27,274 nt of DNA, from assembly GCA_947631215.1 (NCBI GenBank), contig CANRKN010000019.1, forward strand, positions 1 through 27,274, given 5' to 3'. This DNA comes from an uncultured Oscillospiraceae bacterium (GTDB lineage: Bacteria; Bacillota_A; Clostridia; Oscillospirales; Oscillospiraceae). Of this stretch, positions 23,305-27,274 are shown piece by piece; positions within the stretch are counted from its first letter, which is position 1, and each line of letters opens with the position of its first letter. Made by a program: the position numbers and the translations under genes. The notes under the pieces are model-generated. The model saw only the letters and a list, made by a program, of their open reading frames with translations, did no database searches and had not been told where the DNA came from.

Positions 23305-24654
23305 TCAGCTTTCCGTGTGCCCCTCGGCCTTCCAGGTCTCGGCGGCCACGGGGGTCCATTTCTCAGCGTAGGGCGCGGTCTTTGCGCACAGGTGTTCGGC
23401 GCTCTCCGGGCTCTGGTAGTCGGTGTTCACCGCACCGGTCTCGGCCACCATCTCGGGCAGAATGTCCGGGTTCTCCAGCATGGGGCAGGGCCGGAGCATG
23501 TTGCCGTTAAAGGGCTGGCCCCGGTGATAGGCCATGAAGATGGGGCTTTTCAGCGCATCCAGCAGGGACACGTCGTGGATGTTCACGTTGGAGTAGTGGA
23601 TGAACACGCAGGGCTCCACGTCGCCCTTGGCGTTGATGTGCAGATACCGCCGGCCGCCGGCGATGCACCCGCCCACATATTCCGCGTCGTTCTGGAAGTC
23701 CATGGAGAAGATGGCCTTGGTGGAGCGGAAGGCGCGGACGGCCTGGAGCATCTTCATGCGCTGCTCGGGAGAGGGCAGAAGGTCGGTGGCGGCGTCGTTG
23801 CCCACGGGCATATAGTGGAAGAACCACACGAACAGTGCCCCCGCGTCGATCAGCTGGTCGAAGTATGCCTCGCTGCTCACGTCGTCCACGTTCCGGCTGG
23901 TGTAGCAGGTGGAGATACCGAAGGGCAGCTTATAGCGCTTCATCATCGCCATGGCGTCGTGGACCTTCTTGTACACGCCCTGGCCCCGGCGGGAGTCGTT
24001 GGCCTCCTCAAACCCCTCCAGGGAGATGGCGGGGACGAAGTTGGCCACCCGGAGCATGTCCTGGCAGAACGCCTCGTCGATCAGGGTGCCGTTGGTGAAG
24101 GCCAGAAACTCGCAGTCCGGGTGCTTTTCGCAGATGCGGATGAGATCGTCCTTTCGTACCAGCGGCTCGCCGCCGGTGTAGATGTAAAAATATGTGCCGA
24201 GCCCCTTGCCCTGGGTGACGATGGAGTCGATGTCCTCAAAGGACAGGTTGAGCTTGTGGCCGTACTCGGCGGCCCAGCAGCCGGTGCAGTGCATGTTGCA
24301 GGCGGAGGTGGGGTCCAGCAATATGGCCCAGGGGATGTTGCAGTCCTCCTTGGCGCTGATCTCATCCTGGGTGGCGGAGCCCTTCAGACTGGCGTTTAGG
24401 AGCAGGTTCCGAAAAAACGCCTTCCGCACGGCGGGGTCCAGTTCATAGATGCGCAATATCAGCTGATACCAGTTGCCTTTCTCGCCGATGACCTTGCGGA
24501 TGGCGTTACGCTGGGGCGCATACCACCCTTCGGGGGAATACTTGTCCACCAACGCCATCAGCTTGGGGATGTTCTCCTCCGGGTCGCCCTCGATGTACTT
24601 CAGCGCCTGGCTGACGGCGAAGTTCTGCATAGCGGTCTTGATCGGATTGCTCAT
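23305..24654 (-). CDS. Radical SAM enzyme with SPASM-like C-terminal cysteines
   Basis: A 449-residue enzyme. A helical N-terminal region (about 1-100) precedes CNIPWAILLDPTSACNMHCTGCW, with the cluster cysteines Cys119, Cys123 and Cys126. The SAM-binding GGEP is at 161-164. The C-terminal part has Cys330 (GGCIAGG), Cys349 (GDVEPC) and Cys390 (RPC), suggesting an auxiliary cluster. Substrate is unknown; I did not recognise a named subfamily. It lies between a miniature MetK homologue (57 bp upstream) and a DUF308 membrane protein (10 bp downstream), with a cysteine-less relative encoded divergently. A role in modifying a lipid or membrane-bound substrate is inference from these neighbours and the patatin gene. 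Confidence 0.9.
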   Translation of the reverse strand: MSNPIKTAMQNFAVSQALKYIEGDPEENIPKLMALVDKYSPEGWYAPQRNAIRKVIGEKGNWYQLILRIYELDPAVRKAFFRNLLLNASLKGSATQDEISAKEDCNIPWAILLDPTSACNMHCTGCWAAEYGHKLNLSFEDIDSIVTQGKGLGTYFYIYTGGEPLVRKDDLIRICEKHPDCEFLAFTNGTLIDEAFCQDMLRVANFVPAISLEGFEEANDSRRGQGVYKKVHDAMAMMKRYKLPFGISTCYTSRNVDDVSSEAYFDQLIDAGALFVWFFHYMPVGNDAATDLLPSPEQRMKMLQAVRAFRSTKAIFSMDFQNDAEYVGGCIAGGRRYLHINAKGDVEPCVFIHYSNVNIHDVSLLDALKSPIFMAYHRGQPFNGNMLRPCPMLENPDILPEMVAETGAVNTDYQSPESAEHLCAKTAPYAEKWTPVAAETWKAEGHTES

Positions 24655-24711
24655 AACATTAATCCTTTCCCTTTCTAAATTATTCGTATCTTTGTTCCAT
24701 GAAAATGCTGC

Positions 24712-25494
24712 TCAATAAAGGCCCCACTCCGCCAGCTTTTCAAAGCCGCCGACGGTCTGGATGTATTCCCGCGCTTGCTCTACGATCTCCGAATACGGGA
24801 TACCGTCGATACTGTCATCGCCTATAGCGCAGCACAGCTGGACAGGCTGGCCGGTCCGCTGTGCTTTCAGAAAAGCGTAGATATTCACAGAGACGTCCGC
24901 TTTGGACAGATCCTTGCCATGTATCCCGCCGCCGGTGACGGAATCCGCCATATCGGAGCCGAGCTTTCGGTTGGTCGCCCCGGCGTCCACATCTGTTCCG
25001 CCTGTCCAGTCGCCCAGAGGATTGACCTCGGCATGGGGATATGCGGCGCGAAGCGATCCTGTGTCAGCATTGCTCTGACAGATGATGAGCCTGTCTCCGT
25101 CCAGAATGTATTTGCCGTCCGTGGGATATTCCGCATAGATCTTGCGGGCGATCCCGGAGAGGACTCTTTGCTCCAGCGTCAGGGGCATCCCCCTGAAAAT
25201 GCCGTTATCGCCGCAGCGAAGGCCGTTGGCCTGGTTTTGAGACAGATGCGCATCCTGCGGCACGATCAAAACGTCCGGTGCCACATTCCCGCCGATGCGG
25301 TGGATTATGCCGTCGATCAAGGACTGCTCCAGTTGAACGGACGATTCAATGACCACATGGCATTTTCCGTGACCGATCAGAACTTCCACCGCGATCCTTG
25401 GGTCTGGCTCTTTTGCATAGGCCAAGTCAACAATGGCCCCGGCGATCCTGTCCGCCAGTTTATCAGGATGGCCGGGATTCACTTTTTCTATCAT
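24712..25494 (-). CDS. Miniature, divergent S-adenosylmethionine synthetase homologue
   Basis: A 260-residue protein clearly related to MetK, although canonical MetK is about 380-400 residues. Aligned features: EKVNPGHPDKLADRI (residues 3-17) for MetK's [17 protein letters not shown] (94-100) for [12 protein letters not shown] then LDGDRLIICQS (126-141) for PDGKTQVT...VVVSTQH; NPLGDWTGGTDVDAGATNRKLGSD (158-181) for [10 protein letters not shown]...[10 protein letters not shown]; and GGGIHGKDLSKAD (188-200) for the P-loop-like [14 protein letters not shown]. Insertions and the C-terminal region of MetK are missing. Active-site lysines equivalent to those in NRK and GKD are retained. The ATG at 25494 follows GGAGGG; the upstream open frame to 25665 runs through the promoter. 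It heads the radical SAM-DUF308 operon. Confidence 0.85.
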   Translation of the reverse strand: MIEKVNPGHPDKLADRIAGAIVDLAYAKEPDPRIAVEVLIGHGKCHVVIESSVQLEQSLIDGIIHRIGGNVAPDVLIVPQDAHLSQNQANGLRCGDNGIFRGMPLTLEQRVLSGIARKIYAEYPTDGKYILDGDRLIICQSNADTGSLRAAYPHAEVNPLGDWTGGTDVDAGATNRKLGSDMADSVTGGGIHGKDLSKADVSVNIYAFLKAQRTGQPVQLCCAIGDDSIDGIPYSEIVEQAREYIQTVGGFEKLAEWGLY

Positions 25495-25525
25495 CTTGAT
25501 CCCTCCGTTTCCATGCTTTGACCTG

Positions 25526-25554
25526 ATTATAAAAAAGCGGCGCGGCAAAGTCAT
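25526..25554 (-). promoter_or_regulatory. Promoter of the mini-MetK/radical SAM operon
   Basis: Minus strand ATGACT (25549-25554) and TATAAT (25526-25531) with a 17-bp spacer, 31 bp upstream of the mini-MetK ATG. It abuts the hairpin repeat at 25555. Confidence 0.6.
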
Positions 25555-25607
25555 GGGACAGAAAAAAGACCACGTCCCAAAATACGACGGGTCGTGGATT
25601 CTGTCCC
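25555..25607. repeat. REP-like long hairpin in divergent intergenic region
   Basis: GGGACAGAA (25555-25563) pairs with TTCTGTCCC (25599-25607), with further pairing of CCACG (25570-25574) to CGTGG (25593-25597) and a small inner hairpin ACGAC-GG-GTCGT. Additional CTGTCCC copies occur at 25601-25607 and 25630-25636. Such GGGAC...GTCCC hairpins resemble REP/MITE-type repeats, but could also be a regulatory site between the divergent promoters. Confidence 0.55.
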
Positions 25608-25636
25608 TTTTTTGGACACGGGGTGCCATCTGTCCC

Positions 25637-25665
25637 TTGCCGTCCGGCGTGGGCCTGCGTATCAT
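25637..25665 (+). promoter_or_regulatory. Probable promoter of the pseudo-radical SAM/patatin operon
   Basis: TTGCCG (25637-25642) and TATCAT (25660-25665) with a 17-bp spacer, about 43 bp upstream of the ATG at 25709. A second candidate -10 (TAAGAT) lies a few bases further on. Confidence 0.5.
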
Positions 25666-25708
25666 TTGATAAGATAGATGGTACGCCTTCGATCAGAAAG
25701 GAGTTCGC

Positions 25709-26743
25709 ATGATGGAAGACAGTATGATGACCCGGATAGTGATCGAGACCGTCGTAAAAAAGGCGCTTGCCGCCATAAAGGAGGACCCGGAAAGGGAGAC
25801 CCGGAACCTGGTGGATATGGCTTTGCAGTTTGCGGAGGGAAGATTCCAGCAAGAGTTCTTTTCTACGATGCAGACCATGCTCCAAAACGAGCACAGCGCC
25901 TACTATGGACTGGTCCGGGACGTGGTGTCCCGTACCGATACGGAGCGTCTGCTCACCTTTGGTATGAACGTGGGCTACAACGGCTGCACGGTGGGCGCCC
26001 GTTGCATCCGGGAAAATGAGCGGAAGCTAGGATGTAACATCCCCTGGATCGTTTCCATCCGACCCGACGGGGCACGGTGGGCCGATGACTGCGCCCGATA
26101 TGACAAATTGATCGGCGAGGGCGAGACGCTGGGTATCTATGTTTGGGCGGTCTTTGCCGGAGAGCGGCCCCAGGACCTGCTCTGCCTGGCCAAAGCACAT
26201 CCGGCCAGCGCGTTTTGCGTTTTCTGCCAGGCGGAGGATCTGACAGAGGTGTTTTTGGAGGAGGCGTTGGAGTACAACAATATCATGCTGCTCGTCCGGT
26301 ATGACGAGGCTGCGGCAGACGTATGTGCCTCCCTTCGGAGAATGGGCCTACTCTATTCCGTGTGGTATCCCTATGGCACTAAGGACCTGGAGGACATCAT
26401 CAACGGTGACCTTTTCTACAGTGCTCAGCAGCTCGCTCCGGCCTTCACCGTGCTTTTGGCCCAGCCGGAGTGCCCGATGGAGGTGCGGCGTCTGGTGTGC
26501 CAGGCGGTGCGCTCGGCCCGAAGCGACCAGCGGTTTCAGACGCTGTTGTGGGAGATGGAGAGCGACAACTGCCTGGTGGATTCCATCATTTCCGGGGATT
26601 CCTGCCTGGTGTCCTTTGACGGCGCTGGCCGCCTATGCTCCAGGGATAGAAAGACATGGGGCGAACGGAGCGACACCTTCCATGGCAGCCTGGTGGAGAT
26701 GCTGCAGGGCGCATATCCAAAAACAGTGGAGGAAACAGCATGA
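25709..26743 (+). CDS. Radical-SAM-like protein lacking the cluster cysteine motif
   Basis: A 344-residue protein that aligns by eye with the radical SAM enzyme at 23305-24654. Shared landmarks are CNIPWIVSI (109-117) for CNIPWAILL, the following strand-helix pattern LGIYVWAVFAGERPQDLLCLAKAHP (141-165) for LGTYFYIYTGGEPLVRKDDLIRICEKHP, and a C-terminal DSIISGDSCLVSFDGAGRLC (291-310) for the GGCIAGGRRYLHINAKGDVEPC region. The CX3CX2C loop is missing and GGEP has become GERP, so it should not bind the SAM-cleaving cluster. The frame is intact with AAAGGAG upstream, so it is probably a functional non-catalytic paralogue, maybe a partner or substrate-binding subunit. Its stop overlaps the patatin start by 4 bp (ATGA). 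Confidence 0.75.
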   Translation: MMEDSMMTRIVIETVVKKALAAIKEDPERETRNLVDMALQFAEGRFQQEFFSTMQTMLQNEHSAYYGLVRDVVSRTDTERLLTFGMNVGYNGCTVGARCIRENERKLGCNIPWIVSIRPDGARWADDCARYDKLIGEGETLGIYVWAVFAGERPQDLLCLAKAHPASAFCVFCQAEDLTEVFLEEALEYNNIMLLVRYDEAAADVCASLRRMGLLYSVWYPYGTKDLEDIINGDLFYSAQQLAPAFTVLLAQPECPMEVRRLVCQAVRSARSDQRFQTLLWEMESDNCLVDSIISGDSCLVSFDGAGRLCSRDRKTWGERSDTFHGSLVEMLQGAYPKTVEETA

Positions 26744-27274
26744 GCGGTGGCAAGATCGGTGTGGTAGACGTGGGCGGCGGCTTTCGCGGCGTCTACGCCG
26801 CCGGGGTACTGGATTTTTGCATGGACTATGGCATCCGTTTCGATTTGGGGATAGGCGTATCTGCTGGCAGCGCCAATCTGATCTCCTATTGCGCCGGGCA
26901 ACGGGGGCGTAACTACCAGTTCTATGCGGAGTACGGCAGGCGCAAGGAATACGCCGGCGCGGGAAATTTCCTGCGCAAGAGGTCCTATGTGGACCTTGAC
27001 TACGTCTACGGAACGCTCAGCAATTCGGACGGGGAAAATCCTCTGGACTATGCCGCCGCTATGGCCGATCCCATGGAGTATTTCGCCGTGGCCACCGAGG
27101 CGGAAACGGGAAAGGCAAAGTATTTCGGCAAGAGTGCCTTTGCCCAGGACGATTACAGCGTCTGCAAAGCCTCCAGCGCCATCCCCTTCGTGTGCCATCC
27201 TCGTATAATAAGTTTGAAAGTTAATAATCCAGATATCAGCAGGCTTAGAGATGCCCGTGATACAATAGCTGTAG
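26740..27274 (+). pseudogene. Patatin-like phospholipase (YjjU-like), interrupted by the terminal repeat
   Basis: A patatin-fold serine hydrolase. The oxyanion-hole motif DVGGGFRG (10-17) and nucleophile motif GVSAG with Ser41 are present, as are the DLD segment and KASSAIPFVCHP (143-154), which in homologues such as E. coli YjjU leads directly to the catalytic aspartate DGG/A motif. Here the 70-bp repeat begins at 27198, within codon 153, and the frame reads through it into RIISLKVNNPD and beyond without homology, open to the window end. The catalytic aspartate and C-terminal half are missing. Either the gene is truly truncated by an inserted element, or the assembly or an inversion has split it. 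It starts by 4-bp overlap with the pseudo-radical SAM gene. Confidence 0.82.
27198..27267. repeat. Right copy of terminal 70-bp inverted repeat
   Basis: Exact reverse complement of 1-70. The inner boundary falls inside the patatin gene, between the A and T of a CAT codon. Seven further bases (27268-27274) follow that have no counterpart at the left end because the window starts there. The two inner flanks (AGGCTTCC at left, TGTGCCA at right) are unrelated, so the boundary of similarity is the repeat end. Confidence 0.85.

Overview
The window looks like a chromosomal segment (or a contig from a metagenome-type assembly) of a GC-rich, low-oxygen Firmicute, most like the Oscillospiraceae/Ruminococcaceae group of gut Clostridia. 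Reasons: strong AAGGAGG-type ribosome binding sites, an S-box (SAM-I) riboswitch, a Noc-type ParB protein, a long-form hibernation factor, a UPF0237/UPF0210 pair, an aldo/keto reductase carrying ferredoxin-like cysteine motifs, oxygen-sensitive radical SAM enzymes and a Gly-X-Y collagen-like protein. The genus assignment is inference. Most of the window is compact housekeeping DNA; its last 5 kb and a short AT-rich patch near 15.5-16.1 kb look accessory.

Layout. 1-70 and 27198-27267 are a perfect 70-bp inverted repeat at the two ends. 80-1466 (+): sugar nucleotidyltransferase and free-methionine-sulfoxide reductase. 1539-5382 (-): an orphan amino-acid-type solute-binding protein followed 13 bp later by a 1021-residue protein with two Cache sensors fused to an MscS channel. 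5497-8012 (-): trmO, ACT-domain protein and UPF0210 protein, with a highly structured 171-bp spacer between the last two. 8164-9255 (+): DUF378 membrane protein and a collagen-like protein with 60 uninterrupted Gly-X-Y triplets. 9308-12002 (-): SAM-I riboswitch, metK, ahcY. 12162-12701 (+): hpf. 12728-15400 (-): noc, MATE transporter, DUF523. 15490-16140: AT-rich DNA holding the 5' stub of an N6-adenine methyltransferase. 16146-17861 (-): unknown membrane protein and a PflA-like radical SAM protein. 17933-20448 (-): aldo/keto reductase, apbE and a 3-methyladenine DNA glycosylase in a tightly overlapping operon. 20565-20641 (+): initiator tRNA. 20777-22704 (+): TetR regulator and MATE pump with an operator palindrome. 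22761 to the end: a divergent locus with a miniature MetK homologue, a radical SAM enzyme and a DUF308 membrane protein on the minus strand, and a radical-SAM-like protein without cluster cysteines plus a patatin-type lipase on the plus strand. The lipase is broken by the terminal repeat.

How the genes work together. metK and ahcY make SAM and recycle its spent product under SAM control through the riboswitch. Several other products use SAM (TrmO, two intact radical SAM enzymes). The best candidates for undescribed systems are (a) the mini-MetK / radical SAM / DUF308 // pseudo-radical SAM / patatin locus, which could be a membrane-lipid-directed pathway with its own SAM-synthetase-like protein, and (b) the solute-binding protein plus Cache-Cache-MscS pair, which could be a ligand-responsive channel. 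Both functional proposals are inference from domain content and gene order. Everything was read by eye, with no database search.
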